Positions 53,609 to 64,000 of a DNA stretch of 64,000 nt are shown here, one piece after another; within the stretch, counting starts at the first letter, position 1, and every line of letters starts with the position of its first letter. A model generated the notes under the pieces. The model saw only the letters and a list, made by a program, of their open reading frames with translations, did no database searches and was not told where the DNA came from. Both the position numbers and the translations under genes were made by a program. The DNA is from Cristatella mucedo. Taxonomy: Eukaryota > Bryozoa > Phylactolaemata > Cristatellidae. Where the stretch lies: NCBI GenBank assembly GCA_009760855.2, contig WPIO01000038.1:2895001-2959000 (forward strand), given 5' to 3'.

Positions 53609-54501
53609 TTAATGGCTACACTAGCACTGTAAATGGAGTGTATTGTGCTGCCTTTCCTCGTGGCCGACGCCACCTCAAAGATTACAAATGCTTTTTATGG
53701 ATAAGATATTCTAAATGACGAACACTTCACTTCACTGTTTACTATTAAGTATCAAATTTAAGTGTTAACTACTCACCTGTTGGTCTAACTGCGCTCTCTC
53801 CCATGATTAACTGCCTGCGTGTAAAACTACGTGTAAAACATTCAGATACTACGCAACGGTTTAGATTGCATCTAAATTAATCTTTTGCTTGCTCACGCTG
53901 ATGCGATCGGTAAGCGAACGCCTCGTGCCAGCCGCGACGCACCCTATGCAGGGCCCCAGGCAGTGGCTTGCAGCGCACTAGTATCGTTGCGTTAAAAAAT
54001 AAGCCGGCGTCCGACTTCGTCTTTGCCCATTTCAACTGACTTGTCGCAGCACGTTAGGGTTCCAAATTGCTACTCGTTCTCAGACGAAACGTGCGGTTCG
54101 CTTAGCCTTTAGATTTTGAAACGATCTTGCACGTCGAACAAGATATACGTAACCAGTCGGTTATTATTTTGCAGTTTTTTGTTAAGGGAAAATTGAAAAC
54201 GTTGATAAGCATAAACTAGATGTGCAGTCGAAATATGTATTGCACAGAGCTGACCGCGCCGCCACCACCAGCATCAGCTTCCGCCGCCGCGACGCAGGCG
54301 CCGTCACATGAAATCTGCTCGCACAGCGATCAGAAGTCCATCGCCATAGTCCTAGTATTTGATCCGATCGCCGGATGCGTCGCGCGCGGTAAGCTGGCCG
54401 GGCATGCTCGCAACCGCCGGACCGTCGCCTCGATCGTGAGTCTCGCTGAACCTCGGCTCCTCCCCCGGCGCCTTTGGGCCTCTGGTCACGTGGCAGCGAG
54501 G

Positions 54502-54774
54502 TCAGGCGTCGAAGATGGGTAGGCTTGTCCGGATCCGGGACGTGTGCAAGCGGGACGGACACGTCGGATAACATTTGCCGCCTACAACGTGACGGCACGC
54601 GATGAGATCACACGCTACGCCATCTAATGTTGGTTGCACAGCGTCTCCTAGCATTTCACGAATCGCCTGAAACGGCCACCGAGGAAATAGCGCTTTCCGG
54701 GCGACGTATCTGAGAGATTCAGCGCGTTGCGGCTCGCGAGCTGCTCTAGACGTGCACGATGCTGAGCGACGCAT
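54502..54774 (-). pseudogene. U1 copy 4, truncated by the same TGA
   Basis: Nearly identical to copy 3, including the Cys-to-stop change after PIFDA. The - strand poly(A) hexamer is altered to AATACA. Confidence 0.4.
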
Positions 54775-55502
54775 GAGGAGCGATCTTCTTACCGTTCTTT
54801 ATTCTTTCCAGCATCTCCTCTAGCATGCTGACTATAGCTGGATGACCGTATTGATACAATGCGTTGCTCATCTTACACAGTGTCTCTCAAATTATATTTT
54901 TACTTATAGGTGGTAATATGCTACAAATGAACAGCACGCGGAAATTTAACAAGGCAAAGTGATTGAAGCACGGTTGCATTATATTCGACTCTAAAAATAA
55001 AAGCTAAAAATAAAAGTATTTTCCGAAAGATACTTACCCGAGTGCACAAATTGGCATATGCCTGTGAGCCTTTCCTACGCCTCTTATATCGGTTACTAAA
55101 CGGAGTGTTTCGTCATCGCTTTATGGCGACATAGAAATTGCATCTGCTGTTGTTGTGCGTCAGCTTAGGCGAGCGTCCCACTCAACGCTAGATGGCCCAA
55201 CAAACTCGCATACGCTTGCGGTTAACCACCAGTAGCCTCACCGCTCATTCTCCTACCCACCAAGTTAGAAAAAGATTTATTTTACGTTTAGGCTACTGAG
55301 ATCAAACGGCTTCCATCCAAAGAATTGCAGAAAGCTCAGTGACATCCTCTTTAGCTATGATATCTCACGTAAACCGGCATCTGCTTTCAAAAACAGCACA
55401 GTTTTAAAAAATTCATGATCGAAAAATTCTACTTCCCAGCTGTTATTCGAAATCCTATAGCTTAGACTGTTCACTTATTTTTTTTGTATTTTTGCCTTTA
55501 TA

Positions 55503-55634
55503 ATGAGGCCGACGAATAATTACCATATAGCTGCTGTACGTGGCATTCAGTATTACAAATTACAAAAAGATGCATTCGAGGCACGCCCAGCAAACTTAGT
55601 ATCCGTCGACGCCTTCGGTACGGGTGGCACGTAA
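55503..55634 (+). CDS. U2b, copy 4
   Basis: 43 codons: MRPTNNYHIAAVRGIQYYKL, then QKDAFEARPANLVSVDAF and GTGGT stop. The nucleotide end (GCCACGTAAGC or GGCACGTAAGC) is kept in copies 3, 4 and 5. Confidence 0.3.
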   Translation: MRPTNNYHIAAVRGIQYYKLQKDAFEARPANLVSVDAFGTGGT

Positions 55635-55802
55635 GCGTGCCTACTTGTTGGATGACTTGCACAATTTTAGCACCTATTAATAACGAAAGACAATTCGCAC
55701 GGAATTTCTAAATCTTGCTGGACAACGGTGGGATTGTCACTTTCAATTTGTCCTCAACTCGCGCTGCAGCATGAGATCTGCCACGCATCAATTGATAGCC
55801 GC

Positions 55803-55895
55803 GCTGGTTTGGCAGAGTGGTTAAGGAGCTCATGTAAGCAAGTGCCTGAATAGAGATACAGTTCTCTGCGGGTGCTGTACCAATTCATTCCGTAT
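55803..55895 (+). mobile_element. SINE3, copy 4 (best)
   Basis: GGTTTGGCAGAGTGGTTAAG is tRNA box-A-like. The tail is AATAGAGATACAGTTCTCTG. Copy 3 has only its start (53490-53525). Confidence 0.6.
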
Positions 55896-56518
55896 TGACA
55901 CAGCCACGCAAGAATTGTGAAGCAAAGAGCAGTTGCCTTGCATGCGACAAGTCGTTCAGAAACGGCGACTGGCGATTCGAGATCGCGTTATTGGTTAGCC
56001 CCAAATAAAATAAATTAAATTTTATAAATTCAGAACAACGTACTTGTCACCTCTCTACGTAAACGCCGTGGCATGGAATTGTTGTAAATTTTCCTGCGCT
56101 AGAGTGCTAAGTCAACGCTGTCCAGTTCATAAAGTGTCTAGCTCAGACTTTCGGGGATATACTTATCTCGCTCGATCGATTGTCCTTATTAATAGTTCAT
56201 CGTTCAGACGGCCACGATGGGTTAGTTTGGCCCTCTAACAAGCTTTTACGAACTGAATCTTACGTATTTGGTAGGTCAGTATTTCGCTTTTAAGTCGCTA
56301 CTTTAAGCTAATAATATGATCGCTGCAGGTTCTTTTTCTTATCATTTGGAGGTGGCGAGTGCCATACCTTACCATCCAAACAACCGTCGCAATTAGAGAC
56401 GAGCTGGCATCGTGACTCCGCTTGAGTTCACGACGTTTAAAAGGCACGTTAAGTTTTTCTGTATAACGATGCTCCGTTGCTCCATTCTTTAAATATCATT
56501 AAATGTAGCCCTCATTAA

Positions 56519-56878
56519 ATGTGGCCATGTAACCATCTTGCCACGACTAGGCACTGGCATCACGAAGATTCAGCAAAAAGGTTTTACATATATAAAGGTT
56601 TGATTCATGCGTCCTCAGCTATGAAAACATTAACGAACATAGCACGCGCAGCGGTACATTCCGTGCGCCAACCAGTACTATACATATCTTTGTTGGCCTC
56701 GTGTTTAGGAAATGACGTAGGCACTTATTTACTCGACTGTCCTCTTGACTCAGCAGCTCTTGCGGCTGCCGGCGTTGCAGACCAAGTTTTTCTCCACTCA
56801 GCTCCAACTCTGGTGCCTGCATTGAACGCAAATTTGTACACTCAGGTCGCTGCACAAACATCATCCACGTATGCATAG
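56519..56878 (+). CDS. U6, conserved unknown frame, copy 4 (longest)
   Basis: 119 codons. An internal ATG at 56621 starts MKTLTNIARAAVHSVRQPVL. The conserved C-terminal part is GNDVGTYLLDCPLDSAALAA ... QVAAQTSSTYA, ending at TAG. The end is shared with copies 0 and 2, and the middle with inverted copy 5. Residues 40-90 are fairly hydrophobic. No family recognised. Confidence 0.35.
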   Translation: MWPCNHLATTRHWHHEDSAKRFYIYKGLIHASSAMKTLTNIARAAVHSVRQPVLYISLLASCLGNDVGTYLLDCPLDSAALAAAGVADQVFLHSAPTLVPALNANLYTQVAAQTSSTYA

Positions 56879-57079
56879 CTGCACAAATGAAATAGCGAGT
56901 TCGGCGCTACCGTCAGTTTTTAACAAGCAGGTGCATAGTTAGCTTTCCGGTTAAAAACGCGACTAATTAATGCGCAGCTGGTGCATTGAAGTGAGGCGAG
57001 GTTTGCCCCGATAAGCATGGGCAGTCTTGCCTGCAGCACGTGATGACAGAGATTAACAGCGACCTTGCGTTGACGTAAC

Positions 57080-57245
57080 GTTGCCCGAAAGTTAGTAGTG
57101 ACCAGGCCTTTTTAGTTGCCACATAGGGGCAGGTGTTATTTACGCAACTAGCTCAGCACGTTTCAGTTCTCAAAATAAAGCACAGCTGTTGAGCAAGTTT
57201 AAAGTTCGCAAATTGCAACGTACTAAACCGTGGATCATGAAATAA
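57080..57245 (+). pseudogene. U3, copy 4
   Basis: An upstream frame break is followed by GAGVIYATSSARFSSQNKAQ and KVRKLQRTKPWIMK, then TAA. Its 3' part is the best-preserved end of U3. Confidence 0.35.
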
Positions 57246-57384
57246 CAATGTAAAAACGTTTATGTTAGTGTAAACAACGAGGATATTCAGAATTTATGTA
57301 ATCTACCCGCATTTCCGTGCCAATTTCTCGCATTCCTCTTTGACGAATTAGGAATTCGTTAGTTCAGCTGGGCTGCGCTAGTTT

Positions 57385-57512
57385 GGCGTACTGGGTTAAG
57401 ATGCTCGCCCCGACCAAGGTCTGACTGACGTCGTGGGCTTGAGCCGCGTGGCATGCACGAAGCGCCTCAATAGAAATTAAAATCTATGAGATGCTTCCAT
57501 CATGAATTACTA
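57385..57512 (+). mobile_element. SINE1, ancestral insertion, copy 4
   Basis: Same site as in copies 1 and 2. It has AAGCGCCTCAATAGAAATTA, followed by a short (TA)n after GAATTAC. Confidence 0.8.
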
Positions 57513-57600
57513 TATATATATATATATTTTAGCTGTGGGTGGTAGAGCCTGCGCACTGAGAACCGCTGTCATGTTTATCTGAGGGGCAAGATTAGAAGCG

Positions 57601-57779
57601 CAAACGCCTGTAACCAGTAACCTAATTTTTTGAAGAGCACTGCGAAAAAGTAGAATGGAAATGCGGGTATATTTAAGAAATTCTTAAAATTAACATTTTT
57701 TTATTCTCATATAAACAATCTTATTATGTCGTTTTACTTTCTCAGGTTTTCAGGTTCAACTGAAAAGCTCACAGGAGGT
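57601..57779. other. Junction between direct and inverted copies
   Basis: AT-rich sequence without counterpart elsewhere in the array. It lies between the end of copy 4 and the start of inverted copy 5. Confidence 0.6.
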
Positions 57780-57867
57780 TGAACTCTGGTTCGTTTAGCT
57801 CGCTCAGCAATCTCATACAAGCTCAGGTGGCATTTTGTGGGACGTGGCGCCATGGTAGAAAGCGCCT

Positions 57868-57995
57868 AAAAAATATAATTCATTTGTATAGTGCCCCAAG
57901 AAAACTTAATCTCTATTCAGGCACTTCACATTTGCCTCAGGGCTCGAGCCCACGATCTCAGCCAGACCTTGGTCGGGGCGAGCACCTTAGCTGGC
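57868..57995 (-). mobile_element. SINE1, separate later insertion in copy 5
   Basis: Antisense to +, inside the U4 region of the inverted copy. The uninterrupted sequence is seen in copies 1 and 2. Confidence 0.8.
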
Positions 57996-58149
57996 GTAGT
58001 TTGAGGTCGTACCGATTCCGACGGAGAGAGGAATTAATTTCCTTCAGTCAGTACTGAGCAGAGTCACCTAGTAATACTCTACTCGACGACATGGTGTTTT
58101 CTCAGTGTGCATTAACGCTACCGGCCACAACTAAAATGTATATAGTATG

Positions 58150-58275
58150 ATTCATTTTGAACGCACCTCGGAGATCTTAATTTCTATTGAGGCGCTTCCG
58201 TATGCCACGGGGCTCGAGCTAACGACGTTAGTCAGACCTTGGTCGGGGCGAGCATCTTACCCACTGGGCCAACTT
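58150..58275 (-). mobile_element. SINE1, ancestral insertion, copy 5
   Basis: The - strand reading matches the SINE1 site of copies 1, 2 and 4, with TGGCCCAGTGGGTAAGATGC and the usual tail. Confidence 0.85.
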
Positions 58276-58393
58276 GGCCCCGCACAGTTGCGCTAACGAA
58301 TTCCTAATTCTTCGAAGGAGACTGCGAAAGTTGGCACGGAAATGCGGTTGATTCCAGACATTCTGAAGATTATCGTTGGTTACTCTAACATAA

Positions 58394-58640
58394 ACGCTCA
58401 GTTTATTTCACGTTCTCAAGTTAAGCAGCTTCACGCTTACGAACTTGCAACTTACTTAACCAGCTGTGCTTTATTCTTCAAACTGAAACGTACTGAGTTA
58501 GTTGTGTAAATGACACCTGCCCTTATGTGGCACCTAAAAGACCTGGCCATTATTAACTATCGGGTAACGTGACGTCAACATTCGGTCGCTCTTTATCTCT
58601 GCCATCACGTGCTGCAGCAAGGCTGCCGATATTTATCGGG
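58394..58640 (-). pseudogene. U3, copy 5 (inverted)
   Basis: Reads RAGVIYTTNSVRFSLKNKAQ on the - strand, then a stop and frameshift before the Lys/Arg-rich end. A GARD-like upstream part (AARDGRDKERPNVDVTL) resembles copy 2. Confidence 0.35.
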
Positions 58641-58676
58641 GCAAACCTCGACTCGCTTCGATGCACCAGCTGTGCA

Positions 58677-58910
58677 TTAATTAGTCGCGTTTGTAACAGG
58701 AAAGCTACAGTAGTGCCTGCTTGTAAAAACGGACTTTAGTGCCGAAGCCGCTATTTCATTCTTGCAGCTACGGATACCTAGACGATCTTTGTGCGGCACG
58801 CTGTGAGCGCAAAATTGTACAGCGATACCGGAAGCCAGCCAAACAGCCAAGTCGAGGGGACCGTCGAGTAAATAAATGACCGCGTGATTTACCACACATA
58901 ACGCCGACAA
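58677..58910 (-). pseudogene. U6, copy 5 (inverted)
   Basis: 77-codon frame with VNHAVIYLLDGPLDLAVWLA and AVQFCAHSVP, matching copy 4. The C-terminal end is replaced by unrelated sequence, and the upstream part has stops. Confidence 0.4.
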
Positions 58911-59639
58911 AGAAATATATTAGGTCGGTTGCCACGCGGAATCTACGGCTGCGCGTTCTATACTTGTAAAGATTTCATATTTGAGGACGCAAGGATCAAC
59001 CCGTTATGGGTTTCAAACGTTTTTGCAGAATCTTCGCAATGCCAATGCCTAGTTGTGGCAAGCATGGTGACATTTAAAGATGCTTAAAGAATGTAGCAAT
59101 GGAGCTTCGTTATAGAGGAAAATTGAAGATGCCTCTTAAAGTCGTGAGCTCAGTCAGAGTCACACGACGCCAGTTTGTTTTTAACTGCCAAGCTTCTTTG
59201 AACGGGAAAGAAATGCACTCATTACATCCGAAGGGTCTGAAAAAATTTGCAGCGAGCGTATTTGGTAGCTTAAAGTAGCTTCCGAGCGGGATTCTGAGTC
59301 ATTACATACGTAAGATTCCCTTTTTAGAAGCTTATTGACCGGAAAAAAATAATTGCGTCAGTCGGAACGACAGACGAACTCTTATGAAGCACGATTGACC
59401 GACTGAGACACACGGATCCCCGAGAGCCTGCGATGAATCTTTGAGAAATAGGACAGCGTTGACCTAACGCACCAGCAAAAAAAGAGTTACAGCAATTCCC
59501 CGCCATGGCGTCTATATAGAGAGGTGACAAATGCGTTTGGCTGAAATAATCAACAGGGCTAACTAATGGCGCGATCTCGAATCGCCACTCGCCGCGAGCG
59601 AACGACTCGTCGCGTCACGTTACCGCACCTGTTATTACT

Positions 59640-61625
59640 CTCTTAACGCTTCTCTCGATTTTTTGTGCAGAAGATGGACAAGATGGAGCGAGTTGATCCT
59701 GTAATGACAGCGTCCTCCCTAGCATGCTGCCCCCTCGGATTCCTTGCTGCATCTCAATGTGTACGTTCAAGCAGGTCGCTAGAGATCTCGTCCTGACGTT
59801 CATATCCCAATCAAAGAAGACCACAAGTCCTCTGGACCCTAATCCTACGTTGGACCCTAGTCCTGCTCCTACGTTGCATTGATCTGCTGCTGCCATGCAT
59901 AACTAACATCATTAATATGTCATTAGCCTCAGGCCATGTCCCAGCACCTTTAAAAAAGCTGTAGTCAGGCCACTTGTCAAGCAAGCGACACTAGAATACG
60001 AAAACTTAAGCAACTACGCCCAGTCTCCCTTCTACCATTCCTATCAAAGACACTGGAATGGGTCGTGGTGGTCTAGCTGAACTCATATATTCAAGCTTCA
60101 AACCTTGGTAATAGGTTCCAGTATGGTTTCACTGATTACTCCGAAGAATTAGCTTTGCTTAGGCTGTACAACGACTTACTTAGAAATGCAGACATGGCTA
60201 GAGTTTCGCTGCTTGTTCTGCTCGATCTTTCGGCAGCTTTTGACACTATCGATCACCAAGTATTTCTTGAGCGTCTCCCATCTCGCCCGGACATCACAGG
60301 CACTGCCCTACAATGGTTCAGTTCCTATGTGAGTGAGAGACTCCAGGGTGTTGATGTGAATGGACAAAGATCATCCAAAGCATCTCTGAAATATGGCGTA
60401 CCTCGGGGCTCCGTGCTAGGTCCGGCTCTTTTCACAGTTTATACTCTCCCTCTTACCGATGTGGTTGCCAAGCACAATCCAGGCTTTCACTTCTATACAG
60501 ATCAAACTCAGTTGTACCTTTGCTTTGATCCTTCCTAGCCTTCGAGAACGTCGAATTCTCTTAACTCCCATGCTGCATGTATTGATGACATCTGCACATG
60601 GATGGCAGCAAATGTTCTTAAATGATGATGAAAATAACTTAATACTTATGGGAAAACCAAGCGTGATAATAAAAAAAACTTAGTATGTTATGGGTAAACC
60701 CAGTGTGATTTAGAAATTGGAAAGGCTAACGCTCAAAATTGGCTCCGCAAGCTTGTCTCCAGTTGAATCCACAAAAAATCTAGGTGTCATGTTCCAAAGT
60801 GACCTTTCGTTAGACGACCACATCAGCGCCACAAGCAAGTCTGCCTACCTTCAGCTACATAACATTGCTAAAATTCGGGCTTGTTTACAAAAGGATTCTA
60901 CGTCTAAGTTGGTCGATGCATTCGTGAAATCCATCTTGACTTCACTCACTTGAACTCTGTGCTTGCTGGCCTACCGGCATGTCCAATCAGGCGCTTACAA
61001 CTGGCTTAAAACTTTGCAGCTAGGCTTGTCTATCGTGAGCGTCGCAGTTGCCACATTTAACCACTTCTCGCCAACTTGCACTGGCTCCTAGTCAAGCACT
61101 GGATTGAGTTCAAGGTTACATCTCTCACTTTTAGGTAACTTCATTTCTTGGCTCCAGCCTATCTCTCAGATCTACTCCCCACCAGGCCAAGCATAGCAAC
61201 ACCCGCTTTTCGAAAGCCAAAAGTTTACCAATACTTCGTAAAAACCTCAAATCTGTTATGACCGTGCATTTAGTTCGTATGATCCAAAAGCCAGGAACTC
61301 ACTCCCGACTTGCAGCACAACATCGCCTGACTTGACCACATTTGAAAAAGACTTAAAAGCACACCCATTTAGGACAGCATTTAGTAGGTTCCTGTGATTT
61401 GTCGTTCGTGTGCTAATGCGTGCTGACACTGAGCATGCAGCCACTAACCACATTTTCATGCTGACCCTGTGCATGTCATCCCTAACAATGTTATTCATGT
61501 TGTTTGTCAAGCACCATATTACTCACCATTCAATCGCGTTTCCTTTGCAGCAATTGTAAAGCGTCTAGAAAGAGATGGAGTTCTCTGAGGGCGCATTATC
61601 AAGTGCATTATTATCATTATTGTTT
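59640..61625 (+). mobile_element. LINE-B, longest copy, with reverse transcriptase domain
   Basis: About 2 kb, 5'-truncated, inserted in inverted unit copy 5. In order: RFFVQKMDKMER, DLLLPCITNIINMSLASGHV, then the RT core in one open frame (60155-60538) with LLVLLDLSAAFDTIDHQVFL and GVPRGSVLGPALF. Where the YADD box should be it reads FYTDQTQLYL, so the catalytic Asp pair is lost, and a stop follows soon after. The C-terminal part (NLGVMFQSDLSLDDHIS at 60780), 3' UTR, hairpin and ATT tail complete it. Inactive. Confidence 0.92.
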
Positions 61626-61699
61626 GCTTCACACAATTTTATATGGCTGTGTAAATATGTAATGAAGTGGTACAGTGGCACCCGCAGAGAGCCTTGACC

Positions 61700-62648
61700 T
61701 TATAATGATGATAATAATAATGCACTTGATAAAGCACCCTCAGAGAACTGAATGTCTTTCTAGACGCTTTACAATTGCTGCAAAGGGACATGCAATTGAA
61801 TGGTAAGCAAAATCATGCTTGAAAAACAAACAAAATAGATAACATGGTTAGGGGTGACATGCACAGGGTCAGCATGCAAATGTGGTTAGTGGCAGCATGC
61901 ACGGTGTCAGCACGCACAAGCACATCAAGGACGAATCATAGGGACTCACTAAATGCTGCCCTAAATAGGTGTGTTTTTAAGTTCCTTTTGAATGTGATCA
62001 GGTCAGGGGATGTTCTGACGCAGGTCGGGAGGGAGTTCCAGGCTTTGGGAGCATATGAACTAAATGCACGGTCTCCAAAGGATTTGAGGTTTGTACGAGG
62101 TATTTCTAGACTGTTCGATTCCGAAAAGCGGGTGGTACGATGCTTGGCCTGATGGGGTAGTATATCTGACAGATAGGCTGGAGCCATAGAATGAAGGGAC
62201 CTAAAAGTGAGCGACAAAACCTTGAAGTCAATCCGTTGCTTGACTGGTAGCCAGTGCAGGTCGGCGAGAAGCGGAGTAATGTGGCAACTGCGACGCTCAC
62301 GACAGACAAGCCTAGCTGCAGAGTTTTGCACCAGCTGCAATCGCCTGATCGCACATGCTGGTATATCAGTAAGCAGTGAGTTGCAGAAGTCGAGACGGGA
62401 TGTCACGAATGCATGGACCAACTTGGACGTGGTATCCTTATCTAAACAAGCCCGAATTTTAGTAATGTTATGAAGCTGAAAATAGGCAGATTTGACTGTG
62501 GAGCTGATGTGGTCGTCTAACGAGAGGTCGCTTTGGAATATGACACCTAGATTCCGAGCTGATGCCACAGGAGATATGCTGGCAGAGCCAATTTTGAGAG
62601 TCAGCCTTTCCAATCTCTGAATCGCACTGGGTTTGCCCATAACTAGTA
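61700..62648 (-). mobile_element. LINE-B, best-preserved 3' part
   Basis: An antisense ATT tail at 61707-61722, the hairpin and 3' UTR, then a 234-codon open frame (62640-61936). That frame has SARNLGVIFQSDLSLDDHIS, AFVTSRLDFCNSLL, HWLPVKQRIDFKVLSLTFRS and PKAWNSLPTCVRTSPDLITF. An uninterrupted frame suggests a recent insertion. It faces the + LINE-B copy tail to tail. Confidence 0.93.
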
Positions 62649-64000
62649 CTTTACCTTGACCTCTACTTTACCTTGACCTCTATTTAGGCGCTTGCTCCAC
62701 TCTATCAAGCTAACGTTGCTTTCAGTTGATTCGTGGCAGACCAAATGATGCAGTGCGATATAAGGATAAGAAAAAGTGATATTGCCACCGATTTCCGGCA
62801 AGATTTACAAATTTCGCGTGAATAATCTTTCGTAATTAACAGGTGCTAAAATTGTGCAAGTCATCCGACAAGTAGGCATGCTTACGTGGCACCTGTATCG
62901 AAGGCGTTGATTGAAAATCAGTTTGCTGGGCGTGCTTTAATGCATCTCGTTATTATTTGTAATATTAAATGCCACGTGCAGATATAGATGGATACAGCAT
63001 CAGCCTCATTTTACGGACGAAACTGCAGAACATGTGCTAAATGTGATATTTCGTAAAATAATCTTAGATGATGACATTTTCGATTAAAAATTTATTTCAA
63101 AAACTGCTTTTTTTGAAAATACATGCCGATTTATTGAGATATCGCAGCTAAAGATGGTGTCACTGAGCTGGCTGCAGTTACTCGGATGGAAACCGTTTGA
63201 TCGCTTCAGCCTAAACAAAAAAATCTTTATTTGAAGCTTGGCGAGTAGAAGGAAGAGCGACGAGGCGGCTGCTGCTGTTCAAGTGCAACAAGGGTAGACG
63301 AGTTTGTCAGGCCATCTAGCGTTCAGTGAGATGCTGACGTAGGCTGACGCACAAAAACAGCGGATGCAAATGCTATGTCGCAATAAAGCGATGACGAAAC
63401 GCTTTCTTTAGAAACCGATACAAGAGACGTAGCAGAGGCTCACAACCATGCCAATTTGCACTCGGGTAAGTTTTTTTCGGAAGAGCTACATTTTCTGCGT
63501 CCGACCTTAATTAACGTCGCAGCGCTACAAGCTCTTAGCTTAGTTGAATTTCCCCGTGCTGTTCATTTGTAGCATGTTACCACTTGAAAGTAAGAATATA
63601 ATTTGAGAGACACTGCATAAGATGAGCAACGTATCGTATAAAAACGGTCATCCAGCTATAGTCAGCATGCCGAAAAGAATGAAGACATGAGATGATGAAG
63701 AGGAGATGCTGAAAAGAATGAAGGACGGTAAGAAGGTCGTGCTCCTCGTGCGTCGCTCAGCATCGAGCGCGTCAAGAGCAGCTCGAGGGCCCGCAACGCT
63801 CTGAATCTGTCGGTTACGTTGCCCGCAAAGCGCTATTTCCTCGGTGGCCGCTTCAGGCGATTCGTGTGAAACGCATGGAGACGCTGTGCAACCGACACTA
63901 GATGGCGTAGTGTGTGTTCTCATCGCTTGCCGTCACGTTGTAGGTGGCAAAATTTTATCCCACGTGTCCGTTCCGCTTGCACACCTCCCAATCCCGTGCA
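62649..64000 (-). repeat. Array unit, copy 5 (inverted), distal part, cut by window end
   Basis: Read on the - strand it gives U1, U2, the U2c and U2b regions and the start of SINE3, all degraded. It continues past 64000. Confidence 0.8.
63641..64000 (+). pseudogene. U1 copy 5 (inverted), cut by window end
   Basis: On + it starts MSNVSYKNGHPAIVSMPK but has a frame-breaking insertion that repeats part of the EEMLKRMK block. The Cys-rich part (VCVLIACRHVVGGK) follows with frameshifts and runs out of the window. Confidence 0.4.

Larger units (their letters stand above)
51358..53665 (+). repeat. Array unit, copy 3
   Basis: Lead block to SINE3 start, then a direct jump to the end of U5 at 53526. 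U6, U3 and U4 are deleted. Confidence 0.85.
53666..57600 (+). repeat. Array unit, copy 4
   Basis: Lead block through U2b, SINE3, the best U6, U3 and SINE1, then a break at the start of the U4 region. It is most similar to copy 3 over 53.7-55.4 kb (shared indels and a shared stop in U1). Confidence 0.85.
57780..59639 (-). repeat. Array unit, copy 5 (inverted), proximal part
   Basis: Read on the - strand it gives the long block, U6, U3, SINE1 and the start of U4, interrupted by a second SINE1. A LINE-B pair (59.64-62.65 kb) splits this part from the rest. Confidence 0.8.

Noticed and set aside
53666-57600. Unit as an LTR retrovirus or known DNA transposon
   Set aside because: I see no LTR pair, reverse transcriptase, integrase or transposase motif, or terminal inverted repeats within a unit. 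The only RT motifs come from inserted LINE-B.

Overview
This is eukaryotic, animal-type DNA. It has one recognisable spliced gene, spread over about 14.6 kb. The rest is non-LTR retrotransposon debris, tRNA-derived SINEs, long dinucleotide arrays and a large array of a multi-kilobase repeated unit. The gene is an ortholog of NSRP1 (nuclear speckle splicing regulatory protein 1, CCDC55). L2/CR1-type LINE ends, SINEs that share LINE tails and long (GA)n/(TC)n/(AT)n tracts fit a chordate. The high GC of the NSRP1 coding exons would suit a jawless vertebrate, but that is only a guess.

Layout. 1-20.5 kb: 5'-truncated copies of two LINE families in both orientations, SINEs, simple repeats and two GC-rich stretches without a recognisable gene. 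I call the families LINE-A (tail of TAATG/CATTA repeats) and LINE-B (tail of ATT repeats after a conserved hairpin). 20.6-36.1 kb: NSRP1 on the + strand. Nine coding exons join in frame to 565 codons plus a stop, and a poly(A) signal lies about 300 bp after the stop. Introns 1, 2 and 8 hold LINE and SINE insertions. One short exon expected between coding exons 2 and 3 was not found. 36.1-38.1 kb: spacer with a LINE-B tail, a (TA)n tract and a SINE.

38.1-64 kb: an array of one low-copy unit. Five copies run in direct orientation (starts near 38.1, 41.6, 45.4, 51.4 and 53.7 kb). A sixth is inverted (57.8 kb to the window end). The copies differ by large internal deletions and by later LINE, SINE and microsatellite insertions. 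The unit carries several short reading frames that I could not assign to any family. Frame, in-frame indels and stop codons are kept between copies for several of them. One on the - strand (U1) is Cys/His-rich and followed by AATAAA. The others (U2, U2b, U2c, U3, U4, U5, U6) are on the + strand of the direct copies. They may be exons of an unknown gene family, or remnants of an unknown composite mobile element. This array is the most unusual content of the window.

NSRP1 is the only gene here I expect to be functional. It acts in nuclear speckles and selects splice sites together with SR proteins. Nothing in the window links it functionally to the repeat array.
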